A stretch of 64,000 nucleotides of DNA, taken from Ichthyophis bannanicus (taxonomy: Eukaryota > Chordata > Amphibia > Gymnophiona > Ichthyophiidae). This document shows positions 34,080 to 42,935 of the stretch, piece after piece (position 1 is the first letter of the stretch; each line of letters opens with the position of its first letter). The notes under the pieces were generated by a model. That model made no database searches, was not told the origin of the DNA, and saw only the letters and a list, made by a program, of their open reading frames with translations. Position numbers and translations under genes: made by a program. Location of the stretch: positions 1,069,790,444 to 1,069,854,443 of the forward strand of contig CM066031.1 of NCBI GenBank assembly GCA_033557465.1, written 5' to 3'.

Positions 34080-34496
34080 CGGTTCCCTTCTTGCTTACAG
34101 CCTGGCCATTGAGAGGCATAGGCTGTCCAAGAAGGGCTTTTCTGGGCAGTAGTGGACACCCTTTTCAAGGCCCACAGGGTCTCTACTTCCTTACCCTATG
34201 CGAGCCTGGAGGCCAGGAACATGGACATAGTTGCCATTTTGTCCTTCTTACAGTCTGGTTTTAATGAGGGTTTATCTATGAACTTTTCTCAAGATTCAGT
34301 TAGCGGCCCTAGTGTTCTACTGGGAACATATTCATGGGATGCCCTTGGCAGTGCACTTTGATGTCTCTTGCTTCATCAAATGAGGAAGCAGATCTCCCAT
34401 CATTGTATCCAGTGATTCTTCAGTGGAGTCTCACTCTGGTATTGAAAGCACTGAAAGAATCCTACTTTGAGCTCATATGTATGGCTTTTCTCAAGG
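34080..34496 (+). pseudogene. DIRS copy 2 tyrosine recombinase, N-terminal part
   Basis: Broken frames correspond to the start of the recombinase. The last block before the break (34400-34496, 'LPSLYPVILQWSLTLVLKALKES..FELICMAFLK') matches copy 1 residues 43-73 in position. It ends exactly where the 15-bp duplicated target begins. Confidence 0.65.
34482..34496 (+). repeat. 15-bp target site duplication, left
   Basis: TGGCTTTTCTCAAGG is repeated exactly at 41859-41873, where the recombinase sequence resumes. Confidence 0.85.
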
Positions 34497-34613
34497 TCCA
34501 CCAAAAAACAGCAAAACTGCCACGAAAGCAGCTAAAACAAAAACCAGTCAGAAGACGTGGCAGATGGAACGAAAGCAGCCTTTATTAATCCAGGAGGATA
34601 AGTGTGCCAATTC

Positions 34614-34655
34614 ATCCGACACTGGCCATGTTTCATATGAAACTTCCTCAGGGGT
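34614..34655 (-). ncRNA. hammerhead ribozyme motif, degenerate
   Basis: On the minus strand CTGAGGA (complement 34645-34651) and GAAA are present, but stem I (CCC/GGA) and stem III (CATG/AGTG) have mismatches. It is the inverted partner of the intact-looking motif at 41796-41837. Confidence 0.6.
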
Positions 34656-34765
34656 ATTTGCAGGGCCGGATTTAGCTATACGCCATGTACGCCATGGCGT
34701 AGGGCCCACAGCTGCAAAGGGCCCACAAAAATTGAACTAGTTAGGCTTTTTTTTTTTAATAAAAT

Positions 34766-35165
34766 AAAAAAAAACCTGCTGGCTGCTGCCGCGGGGCCCC
34801 CTCTGCTGCCGCGGCAGCATGGACTGACCCGCGGGGGCCCCCTCTGTAAGCTCGGTCCCTCCCTCCGTGCCTCCGTGTCTCCCTCCGTGCAGGCTGTTAG
34901 AGACGCGAAGGCAGACTGTCTCCTTCTGCCTTCCCGTCTCTGTTAAGCCCGCAGGGGCTGATGGGAAATTTCCCATCAGCCCCTGCGGGCTTAACAGAGA
35001 CGCGAAGGAGACAGTCTGCCTTCGCGTCTCTCACAGCCTGCACGGAGGGAGACACGGAGGCACGGAGGGAGGGACCGAGCTTACAGAGGGGGCCCCCGCG
35101 GGTCAGTCCATGCTGCCGCGGCAGCAGAGGGGGCCCCGCGGCGGCAGCCAGCAGGTTTTTTTTTT
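34766..35165. repeat. large GC-rich palindrome
   Basis: Arms of about 200 bp are centred on 'gggaaatttccc' (34963-34974) and almost perfect apart from a small indel. The outer ends pair A-run/'cctgctggctgctgccg' with 'gcagccagcagg'/T-run. ORFs on both strands are shadows. Confidence 0.9.
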
Positions 35166-35179
35166 AAATTAAATTTTAC

Positions 35180-36130
35180 TTTAGGCCGGGGGAGGGGGAG
35201 GGGTAGGACTGGTAATTGGGGGGGCTGGGACTGGGGCTGGAAATGGGTTGGGACTGGGACTGGAAATGGGCTGGGACTGGAAATGGGTTGGGGGGATTAA
35301 GGCTGGAGGTGGGCTGATGTGGTTAGGACTGGTAATGGGCTGTGGGCTGATGGGGGGGGGTTAGAACTGGTAATGGGCTTTGGGGGGGTTAAGACTGGTA
35401 ATGGGCTGTGGGCTGATGGGGGCTGTCTGGTAATGGGCTATGGGGGGGGCTAGGACTGGAAATGGGCTGGGGGGGTTAATACAGGAGGTGGGCTGATGGG
35501 GTAACGACTGGAAATGGGCTGTTGGGGGGGGTTTAGAACTGGTAATGGGTTTTGGGGGGTTTAGACTGGTAATGGGCTGTGGGCTGATGGGGGCTGTCTG
35601 GTAATGGGCTATGGGGGGGCTAGGACTGGAAATGGGCTGGGGGGTTAAGACTGGAGGTGGGCTGATGGGGTTAGGACTGATAATGGGCTGTTGGGGGGGT
35701 TTAGAACTGGTAATGGGCTTTGGGGAGGGTTAAGACTGGTAATGGGCTGTGGGCTGATGGGGGCTGTCTGGTAATGGGCTATGGGGGGGTTAGGACTGGA
35801 AATGGACTGGGGGGGTTAAGACTGGAGGTGGGCTGATGGGGTTAGGACTGGTAATGGGCTGTGGGCTGATGGGCTGATGGGGGGGTTAGGACTGGCAATG
35901 GGCTATGGGGGGCTGACTGGAAATGGGTTTGATGGGGTTAGGACTGGAAGTGGGCTGATGGGGGGTTAGGACTGGTAATGGGTTATAGGGGGGGCTTAAA
36001 CTGAAAATGGGGTGATGGGGGGTTAGGACTGGTATTGGGTTGGGGGGTTGCTAGGACTGGAAATGGGCTGATGGGTGGCTAGGACTGGAAATGGGCTGAT
36101 GCAGGGACTAGAAGGGAATGGATGCTGGGT
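35180..36130 (+). repeat. G-rich minisatellite with about 170-bp higher-order period
   Basis: Units of the type 'ggactggtaatgggctgtgg' recur. 'ttagaactggtaatggg' occurs at 35361, 35532 and 35701, so a higher-order unit of about 170 bp repeats at least three times. Runs of 3-10 G are dense on the plus strand. Confidence 0.85.
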
Positions 36131-36659
36131 GAGGCTGGAACTAGAAGGGAGCTGATGTTGGGGGAGGATTAGAATGGGATGGGGCTGGAAGAGTAAAATG
36201 GAGAAGGGAAAAATATTTTGTGTGGGAGGGATAAAAAAATCTACAATTGGCCGGGTATTGGGAGAGTAAGTGGGGATTGAGGATGGAGGGGTAAAATTTG
36301 AGTGGATGAAATAGGAATGAGGAAAGAGCAAAAGGAGAAAGATTAGTATGTTAAAGCAGATGTAGAGAGAGAATGGAAAAAAACTAGAAGAGAGAAGAAA
36401 GGACAAATGGACAGCAGACGATGGAGAGTTAGCAGAAGACATGAAGAAACCAGAAGAAAGTGGCTGGAGCAATTGCAGCTGAAAAAAATGCACAAAAGGT
36501 AGAAAAATATCTCTTTATTTTGAATTTATTAATTGGAATATGTCAGCTCTGGTAAATGTGCATCATTAACGTCTGCGCTTTGTTTAGTACAAGAGCAAAT
36601 TAATGTATAGTTTTATTTCTACAGTGTTGTACATTCCAAGTTTGGCTTTTGGGATTCCC
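36131..36659. other. purine-rich stretch between minisatellite and LINE
   Basis: The minisatellite fades into A/G-rich DNA up to about 36490, then unassigned AT-rich sequence. The 156-codon minus ORF at 36493-36023 is a Ser/Pro/Phe-rich shadow. Confidence 0.5.
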
Positions 36660-36948
36660 AGTTTAATTTAATTTAATTTAATTTAATGATTATTTATATA
36701 CCGCTCCTTCCATTGATCAGGTGCGGTTTCCATATAACAACAATAAACAGGGTGATCTGTTTTTACATATAACAATTTGTAGTTAGGTAATTACAGTTAA
36801 CAAGTAACAATTAACAATTAGAGAACTATGTACAGTTGAACAGAAGTAAACTATATACATATTTTTGTTTTTCATCTTTCTTAATCATTTTGTCTAAGGG
36901 TTACAGTGCTTCATTCTTTTGTTGAATAGTGTATTACCTTGGGTAGGA

Positions 36949-38277
36949 TTATCCCTTATCTAGCTGGGGGGTGAGAGATGGGCTGATCATAGATCCAAAA
37001 TGCTTTGTGAATAAAAATGTTTTGAGTTTTTTTCTGAACTCTATTATATCAGGTAATTGTCTTAATTCTATTGGGATTGTGTTCCACAAGATGGGGGCTG
37101 CATGGGAGAAGGCTTTCTTGTTAGTGGATTTATTGGCTCTAATGAATTCTTTTGGTGGGGTTAATTTATTTAGCTGGTCTCTCCTTTGGAGATTATGGGT
37201 GGGTTCTATTTTGATAAGGTTATTTATGGACAGGGGTGCTGTTTTTGTTATGGCTTTGTAGGTGGTTAGGATAGTTTTGTATTCTATTCGGCTTTGAATC
37301 GGGAGCCAGTGTAGATATTCTAAAATCGGGGTTATGTGTTGGAAAGGTGGGGCTTTCGTAATGGTTCTTGCTGCTGCGTTTTGTGCTAATTGTAGTTTCT
37401 TTAAGGCTTCTTTAGTTACGCCAAGTAGGGTCTGATTTGCGAAGTCAAAATGTGGGGTTATGATTGCTTGTATGACGCGTTGAAAATCCTGTAAGTGCAT
37501 TAGTGGGCGGAGTTGCTTTAGCATTTTTAGTTTAAAGTAAACTTTTTTTGTTATATTCCTTACATGTGTGTCCATACTGAGGTGTTTATCCAGTATAACA
37601 CCCAGGTAGCGTATTTCAGATTTTAGTATGATATTATTATTTTGTAATGTAATATGAGTGGGAGGAATGAATGTTGTGCATTTAGTTACTATTAGCGCTT
37701 CTGTTTTTGAGTGATTAATGTACAGATTGTTTTCATTTAGCCAGATGTTGATTTCAGTGAGGCAGTCGTTAATGAGTTTTATAGGGATATTTGGGATTTT
37801 GAATGGGACATACATCATTATGTCGTCCGCATACAGGTGATAGAGGACATTGAATTTTTTAAATATTTTACAGATGTGTTTTAAATATATGTTAAAAAGT
37901 AACGCTGACAGTGCTGAGCCTTGTGGGAGGCCTATTTCTTGTTTGTATGTTTTTGATGTGAGGTTCCCGATTTGTACCGTTTGAGCTCGGTTTGTTAGAT
38001 AAGAAGTAAACCATTTTAGAACCGTGGATTTTATACCTATTTGTTTAAGTTTATTAATCATTGTTGAATGGTGAACGCTGTCGAAGGCTGCAGAAACATC
38101 AATGAATATGAGTAAGAATGCTTGTTTGGGTTTGTCTATTCCCCTCACAAGTGTATCAATTAGCACTGTTAGGAGTGATTCTACTCCGTGTCTTGGGCGA
38201 AACCCGTATTGCTGGTCGTCAAGTGGTGCTGAGCTATCAATGAACTCCTGTGTTTGAATTTGTACGGTTTTTTTCAA
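36949..38277 (-). CDS. LINE ORF2, RT and C-terminus (frameshifted continuation)
   Basis: Of 442 codons, those from about residue 23 are colinear with the preceding ORF. The block is QYGFRPRHGVESLL, then FIDVSAAFDSVHHSTMI, GLPQGSALSALLFNIYL and YADDIMMYV (RT active site). The C-terminal part is HITPILEYLHWLPIQSRIEYK, APILWNTIPIELRQLPDIIEFRKKLKTFLF. No stop lies inside. Apart from the one shift the ORF2 is intact, which suggests a recent insertion or an assembly error in the A-run. Confidence 0.85.
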   Translation of the reverse strand: MKKTVQIQTQEFIDSSAPLDDQQYGFRPRHGVESLLTVLIDTLVRGIDKPKQAFLLIFIDVSAAFDSVHHSTMINKLKQIGIKSTVLKWFTSYLTNRAQTVQIGNLTSKTYKQEIGLPQGSALSALLFNIYLKHICKIFKKFNVLYHLYADDIMMYVPFKIPNIPIKLINDCLTEINIWLNENNLYINHSKTEALIVTKCTTFIPPTHITLQNNNIILKSEIRYLGVILDKHLSMDTHVRNITKKVYFKLKMLKQLRPLMHLQDFQRVIQAIITPHFDFANQTLLGVTKEALKKLQLAQNAAARTITKAPPFQHITPILEYLHWLPIQSRIEYKTILTTYKAITKTAPLSINNLIKIEPTHNLQRRDQLNKLTPPKEFIRANKSTNKKAFSHAAPILWNTIPIELRQLPDIIEFRKKLKTFLFTKHFGSMISPSLTPQLDKG

Positions 38278-40354
38278 TTAATTTGGCCATAAACGGAATA
38301 CTTGATATGGGTCTATAAGAATTAGGTGATGATTTGTCAAGGGTGGTGTTTTTTAGGATTGGGCGGATCTGTGCGTGTTTTAGTGTGGAGGGTAGGTATC
38401 CGGTTTTTAGGGAGAGATTTATTATTGGGAGGATGAATTGAGAGAGTACAGGTATGGAGTTCTTTATCCAGGTTACTGGACAAGGGTCCAGTAGTGAGGT
38501 TGTAGTATTAATGTTTGTGATGATGGATTTGAGCTCCACCTTGGTTAAGGGTTGGAATTCAGACCATTCGTCTGTGTTATGTAGTTGCGAAGTATCTACT
38601 GGTTTAGGTTGTAGGGGGTGATATGTTATCTTGTTCATGTAGTAATTTGCCAGTGTCTGTGGGGTAATGTCTGTGATTTCATTGCTGGAGTTGTGATTAT
38701 TATTTGTCAATTTTTGGACTATTGAAAAAAGTTCTCTAGGTCTGTTTATTGCGTTGTTTAAGATGGAGGCGTGGTAATTTTTCTTAGCATTATTTATTGC
38801 GTCTTTATACTTGTTAAGGTGTGTGAGGTATGAATCTTTTGTAATTGCGTTTTTATTTTTCCTCCATTTATCCTCAGCTTTTCTTAAGTTCCTTTTCATT
38901 AAATTTAGGTCTTTATTGTACCAGGGGGCTTGACCATCTTTAGAGTGCGTGTTTTTCTTATTTATTTGTTTTTTAGCTGCAGCGTTATTGATGGTTTTGT
39001 GCCAGTTTGTTACTGCTGCATCTAGGTTTTGTGGTGAGGTTGATAAGTTAGGGATTATGAGGTCAAGGAATTCTTCTTCATTGTATTTTCTAAATCTTGA
39101 GGTAGGTGCATTAGTTGGTATTCGTTTAATTGTTGCGTTGTTTATTGTGATATTGAATTTAATAAGGTAATGATCAGACCATGGGGTTGGTGTGCAGTTG
39201 AGGGATGTTGGGTTATATAGTTGGTAGAGTGCGTTTGGTAGGAATACCATGTCAAGGATACTACCTTTTCCATGCGTGCTAGTGTTTATTATTTGGTGGA
39301 AATCCATGTCTATTGTTGATTCTATGAAAAGGGAGGCATATGAGGCTGGTAATGAGGGGATGTTAAAGTCTCCGAGCATTATGATTGGATTTTGGTCAGT
39401 GGAGGAGCTTAAAAAGTCAATTAGTGGGTCTAGTTTTTCTGACTGTTTGTCTGGTGGCCTGTAAATTAGGCAGATTGTTATGTTGCCAATTTTCACAATG
39501 ATGGAATCTATATTGGTGTGTAGGTTCGATGTTAGTTTTTTGGCTTTTAGTTCTTTTTTTAACATTATTAGTACTCCACCACCTTTTTTGTGAGTTCTAT
39601 GTGTGTAGAAGGTGTCGTAGTTATTGTTGCTTAGTTGATTTAGGTAAACGTTGTCTGTGTCCGATAGCCATGTCTCAGTTATACATAGTATATCTGGTTT
39701 TTGGTTGTCTAGGATTTCTGTGAATATAGGTAACTTATTTTTCATTGACCTGGCGTTAATTAGTATTGTTGATAATGACTCTAAGTTTTTGTATAGTTTA
39801 GTGTTTGTTGACTGAGGGGATGAGGAATATTTTATGTGAATTAACCTATGGTTGTTAGTTTTGGGATGATATACTGTGTGTGGGTGCCATGATGGGGGGT
39901 TGTTTCGTGGGAAACTGTGTATGATGGGGATATTTTTAACATTGTTATGTAAGCTCTGAGCAATGGTTATTATCACTGCTAATGTGATACTAATTAGTAT
40001 AATTTTACTTTTGGCAGGGTTAATTAGTTGCATTTTGGGAGCGGTGTTATATTGGTGACAGTTAAGGGTACTATCAATGTGAGTGCAATTACAGTAAATG
40101 TACTGATAACAGTTAAAGTTGCTATCACTGTGTATGTGGGTTGAAAATACTGGTGATAGTAAGTAAGAGGTTAATGTTAGTTTGAATGCGGGTACAATTG
40201 ACAGGTTACTATCAATACTATCAATACTATCAATACTATCAATACTATCAATACTATCAACAGTATAGGGTTTATGCAGGTTCACAATGTTACTAGCAAT
40301 GTGATATGCAGGTACAGGTTTAAAATACTGACAACAGTACTGAGTTACTAACAA
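38237..40354 (-). CDS. LINE ORF2, endonuclease and RT start
   Basis: The open frame has 705 codons. The likely start is the Met at 40033 (MQLINPAKSK), since the codons before it read through repeats (a Ser-Ile-Asp run). A hydrophobic stretch (ILISITLAVIITIA) follows, which is odd for this protein. The apurinic-type endonuclease has LINARSMKNKLP, CITETWLSD (catalytic Glu), LIYRPPD, MLGDFNIP (Asp) and TPWSDHYLIKF (Asp/His). The RT begins at SYRPISSIPFMAKLIEK. It nicks target DNA and primes copying. The frame is lost in an A7 run (complement 38268-38274), and the rest is in the next entry. Confidence 0.85.
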   Translation of the reverse strand: MLVTQYCCQYFKPVPAYHIASNIVNLHKPYTVDSIDSIDSIDSIDSIDSNLSIVPAFKLTLTSYLLSPVFSTHIHSDSNFNCYQYIYCNCTHIDSTLNCHQYNTAPKMQLINPAKSKIILISITLAVIITIAQSLHNNVKNIPIIHSFPRNNPPSWHPHTVYHPKTNNHRLIHIKYSSSPQSTNTKLYKNLESLSTILINARSMKNKLPIFTEILDNQKPDILCITETWLSDTDNVYLNQLSNNNYDTFYTHRTHKKGGGVLIMLKKELKAKKLTSNLHTNIDSIIVKIGNITICLIYRPPDKQSEKLDPLIDFLSSSTDQNPIIMLGDFNIPSLPASYASLFIESTIDMDFHQIINTSTHGKGSILDMVFLPNALYQLYNPTSLNCTPTPWSDHYLIKFNITINNATIKRIPTNAPTSRFRKYNEEEFLDLIIPNLSTSPQNLDAAVTNWHKTINNAAAKKQINKKNTHSKDGQAPWYNKDLNLMKRNLRKAEDKWRKNKNAITKDSYLTHLNKYKDAINNAKKNYHASILNNAINRPRELFSIVQKLTNNNHNSSNEITDITPQTLANYYMNKITYHPLQPKPVDTSQLHNTDEWSEFQPLTKVELKSIITNINTTTSLLDPCPVTWIKNSIPVLSQFILPIINLSLKTGYLPSTLKHAQIRPILKNTTLDKSSPNSYRPISSIPFMAKLIEKNRTNSNTGVH
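40208..40263. repeat. 9-bp tandem repeat in LINE 5' region
   Basis: About six copies of 'actatcaat' encode a Ser-Ile-Asp run on the minus strand. Confidence 0.9.
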
Positions 40355-40450
40355 TGTGGTATGTAGGTTCAGTTTAAAATACTGACAACAGTACTAAGTT
40401 ACTAGCAATGTGGTATGTAGGTACAGTTTACATACTAACAGCAGTACAGG
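40289..40450. repeat. three 55-bp monomers in LINE 5' UTR
   Basis: Units starting 'gttactagcaatgtg' begin at 40289, 40344 and 40398 and share 'tgacaacagtact'. Confidence 0.85.
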
Positions 40451-40695
40451 TTGATTTTCAATGTCAATGCAGGATTAGATGAAATAGTGAACACATTGAT
40501 AGGTAATGTTATTATGACACTCCAGAGTCATATGCAATTGTAAACAATAAGCAGTATACGTTTATTGTCTTCCTGTTTCTAAAATGTGATTTATTGTTTG
40601 GTGATGGTCTATGTTCTGCATGTGTAACTGAGCTGAGGTGTTCTGTTTATATAATTCCTATTTGACATTGCCACTTGTTCTCTTTCCCCAGTAGG

Positions 40696-40932
40696 TCATG
40701 TATTGTTGTTCTCTGAAATGTATTGGTTTAATATTTGCAGTGTTGCCTTTTGATTGGTAGAGTATGGTGCTTTGTGAGTCCTGGTAGTGCTGTTAGGATA
40801 CGGCGGGTTTGCTATGGGTTCTAAATGGGCAGTGTTTGTAGTAGTTCCTAATGTGTCTGGCAGTTGGCACTGGATTATAGTAATGTAGAAATCTTTTAGT
40901 CTTTCTTTATCCATACACTCATTAAGAGGCAC
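40696..40932 (-). CDS. small ORF upstream of LINE ORF2, unidentified
   Basis: 78 codons, Thr/Asn/Pro-rich, lie 5' of the LINE on its own strand. It could be an ORF1 remnant or chance; no coiled coil or zinc knuckle is visible. Confidence 0.2.
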   Translation of the reverse strand: MPLNECMDKERLKDFYITIIQCQLPDTLGTTTNTAHLEPIANPPYPNSTTRTHKAPYSTNQKATLQILNQYISENNNT

Positions 40933-41795
40933 GTTTACTAAAAGTTAGTATATGGTAACATTATGCAAATATTTATGCAAATGAGGCCCCTTATGCAAAT
41001 GAGGCCCACACCCCCCTTGGGCCGCCCCTGCTGGGGGCCCACAATTTTTGTTGGCATAGGGCCTCACTCAAGGTAAATCCGGCCCTGGGTATTTGGCTCA
41101 CTATAAATAAATACATAAGAGATTAAAAGCCATCATAAACAAAATAATTACTAAAAATTAAACAAAAATAAAACCATATGTAAAACAACTACGAGCAGCC
41201 AAAAAAAAATGCTACATTAGAACAAGCGGTCGTGTGAAAACGGTTTCCTCACTAATTTTGCGATACAATGTCTTTATCGGGCATTAATTATTTTTCTAGC
41301 ACAGTTATTACCTTTATGAATGAATCACTAATTATTTGTTGTTTTAATCATTATCATTCTGAGTATCTTCATTGTTAGGTATTTTTATTTGTTTTTCGTA
41401 TTGCATGATATTGTTTGCACATATAAAAGTATGTATCAATATGGTTTTCATCCCCAACTGATTCAGTCCTGCTTCTTCACATTCTCTCCTTTGTCGTTTC
41501 AATTCTGTATGATTTGTTTAAAATGACTTTTAGTATATCTTTATGTAACTATTTGTTCATACAGAATGTTATATGTTTTTATTATGACATGCACTTTATA
41601 CTTATATTTATTGTTGTGTTTTTAAATGTATATGATTATAATTTGTGTTTCATAATATTTGCTTGTTCTAATGTATCATTTTTTTGGCTGCTCCTAGTTG
41701 TTTTACATATGGTTTTATTTTTGTTTAATTTTTGGTAATTATTTTGTTTATGATGGTTTTCAATCTCTTATGGATTTATTTATAGTGAGCCAAAT

Positions 41796-41837
41796 ACCCC
41801 TGAGGAAGTTTCATACGAAACACGGCCCGTGTCGGGT
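41796..41837 (+). ncRNA. hammerhead ribozyme (Penelope type)
   Basis: The core CTGAGGA is at 41800-41806, GAAA at 41817-41820 and cleavage triplet GTC at 41831-41833. Stem I pairs 41796-41799 (ACCC) with 41834-41837 (GGGT). Stem III is A-CACG / CGTG-T (41820-41824 with 41828-41832) around loop GCC. Stem II is very short (GT/AC, 41808-41809 with 41815-41816). This matches the minimal hammerheads known from Penelope-like elements, where they self-cleave element RNA. Confidence 0.8.
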
Positions 41838-41858
41838 GAATTGGCACACTTATCCTCC

Positions 41859-41873
41859 TGGCTTTTCTCAAGG
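41859..41873 (+). repeat. 15-bp target site duplication, right
   Basis: An exact copy of 34482-34496. Confidence 0.85.
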
Positions 41874-42480
41874 ACATGACCCTCAAGATGGTTTTCCTGA
41901 TGGCTATTGTGTCTACCAGATGGGTGTATGAGCTGTGGACCTTATCCTGCAGGGATGCAGTTTTGGTCATTTTGATGGCTTTTTCTCCTTGTGGACCATG
42001 CTGTCATTTATCCCAAAGGTGCTGTCTCCCTTTCTTTTTAATTAGACTTTCATCCTGCCCTCCTCCTCAGAGGACCTTGCATCTCTGCATCTAGTGGACA
42101 TGAGGAGGGTGTTTGTATAATTCCCGGAGATTATTAATTCCTTCCATCAATCAGACCATCTCTTTGTTCTCTTTAGGCATCCAAGGAAAGGACAGGCAGC
42201 GGTCAAGACCTCGATTGACTGTTGGATTAAAGAGGCTATTGGTTCAACCTATCTTTTATGTGGAAAACGTATGCCAAAGAGAGTCAGAACTCGCTCCACT
42301 AGGCAGAGGCCTCCTCCTGGATAGAGTCCTCTTTGGTGTTCCCAGAGGACATATGTAACGCAGTTACTTGGTGGTTGTCTCTGAGCATATTTGTGAAGCA
42401 CTACAGTAGCTGGAGCAGGTGGCGCTTTTGGCAGAGCAGTTCTGTGCAGAGTGTGATCTTTTTCCCACCCTGGGTCCTAA
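41874..42480 (+). pseudogene. DIRS copy 2 tyrosine recombinase, C-terminal part
   Basis: It resumes at LKDMTLKMVFLMAIVSTRWVYEL, aligned with copy 1 LKFLSWKVIFLIAITSARRISEL. The catalytic Arg block is changed (STRW for SARR). Later frames give CQRESELAPL- and CEALQ/FCAECDLF-like remnants of the active-site tail. Several stops and shifts. Confidence 0.7.
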
Positions 42481-42484
42481 CTAC

Positions 42485-42610
42485 TTGTATGCATCCCACT
42501 CATCTGGACTGGTCTGGCAGCATGATGAAGAAGAATAAATTTATATACCTGATAATTTTCTTTACTTGAATTCTGCTAGACCAGTTCTGGATCTATCCTG
42601 GAAGACCATT
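42485..42610. repeat. DIRS copy 2 internal complementary region
   Basis: 'ctcatctggactggtctggcag' is followed by the inverse 'ctgctagaccagttctgg', both related to the outer ends of the terminal repeats. Confidence 0.7.
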
Positions 42611-42794
42611 CCTACATGTTTGGAGGTCCTGCTGCTCCTTGAATGTATGGTCAGTATTAGTGGCTGACGTAGAGTCAATTGTGGTAAAAGAGCCAAATAC
42701 ATGTTTTTATTGAGTCTTCCAAATTATGGTTGTTGGTTAATAACATTCATAGTTTCTGAGTTTTTTCCATCCTGCTTCCTGCTTGGAAAGTGTC

Positions 42795-42930
42795 ATACAG
42801 GCTTCTGTCAGCACTGCTTCAGAGGATATACTATTGATGACATCACTAAAAATTGCTCAAGTCTGCCTCCACCTACTGGCTGGGAGCATAACCCACTCAT
42901 CTGGACTGGTCTAGCAGAATTCAAAGAGAG
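42795..42930 (-). repeat. DIRS copy 2 right inverted terminal repeat
   Basis: The inverse of 29812-29945 with about 85 percent identity by eye. Confidence 0.85.
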
Positions 42931-42935
42931 AAAAT

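Larger units (their letters stand above)
36660..40950 (-). mobile_element. L2/CR1-like LINE, nearly full length
   Basis: From 5' (right) to 3' it has a region with tandem 55-bp monomers (40289-40450), a 9-bp repeat (40208-40263), an ORF2 in two frames (40354-38237 and 38277-36949), and a 3' UTR ending 'tataccgctccttcc' with a TTAAT-type tail at 36660-36687. The 5' border is uncertain. Confidence 0.85.
34661..41087. mobile_element. hAT transposon, non-autonomous, carrying other repeats
   Basis: The ends CAGGGCCGGATTTA and TAAATCCGGCCCTG are exact inverted repeats, flanked by 8-bp target duplications GGTATTTG (34653-34660 and 41088-41095). No hAT transposase is visible inside. The content is a 0.4-kb palindrome, a G-rich minisatellite and a LINE. 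A second hAT-like terminus (GGGCCGCCCCTG) ends at 41031. Confidence 0.85.
34497..41858. mobile_element. Penelope-type element with inverted arms, split by a hAT
   Basis: Between the 15-bp duplications, the outer parts (34497-34652 and 41096-41858) belong to one element of about 0.93 kb once the hAT is removed. Its arms are inverted: 34590-34660 plus 41091-41225 against 41663-41858 ('gtgagccaaatacccctgaggaag', 'ttgttttacatatgg'). Each arm holds a hammerhead ribozyme motif. Penelope-like elements are known to carry such ribozymes in terminal repeats that can be inverted. No Penelope RT/GIY-YIG ORF remains. Confidence 0.7.
29812..42935 (+). mobile_element. DIRS-type retrotransposon copy 2, heavily interrupted
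   Basis: Inverted terminal repeats at 29812-29945 and 42795-42930 bound a region with DIRS RT (32360-33010), RNase H (33299-33769) and tyrosine recombinase (34080-34496 and 41874-42480) in the right order. At least four insertions have opened it: a SINE, a LINE, a LINE 3' end, and the 7.36-kb Penelope/hAT/LINE composite. Without them the element would be about 3.7 kb. An internal complementary region lies near 42488-42605. Confidence 0.8.

Noticed and set aside
34737..35172. ORFs on both strands over the palindrome
   Set aside because: They mirror each other because the DNA is palindromic; no family motif.
35180..36130. Minisatellite as a CRISPR-like array
   Set aside because: Eukaryotic context, no constant repeat separated by unique spacers; the units grade into each other.
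36023..36493. 156-codon minus ORF
   Set aside because: A low-complexity shadow of G/A-rich repeats.
38266..38277. A-AAA-AAC heptamer at the LINE ORF2 break as a programmed -1 frameshift
   Set aside because: The downstream frame is reached by a +1 (not -1) shift, so the slippery-site model does not fit; a homopolymer indel is simpler.
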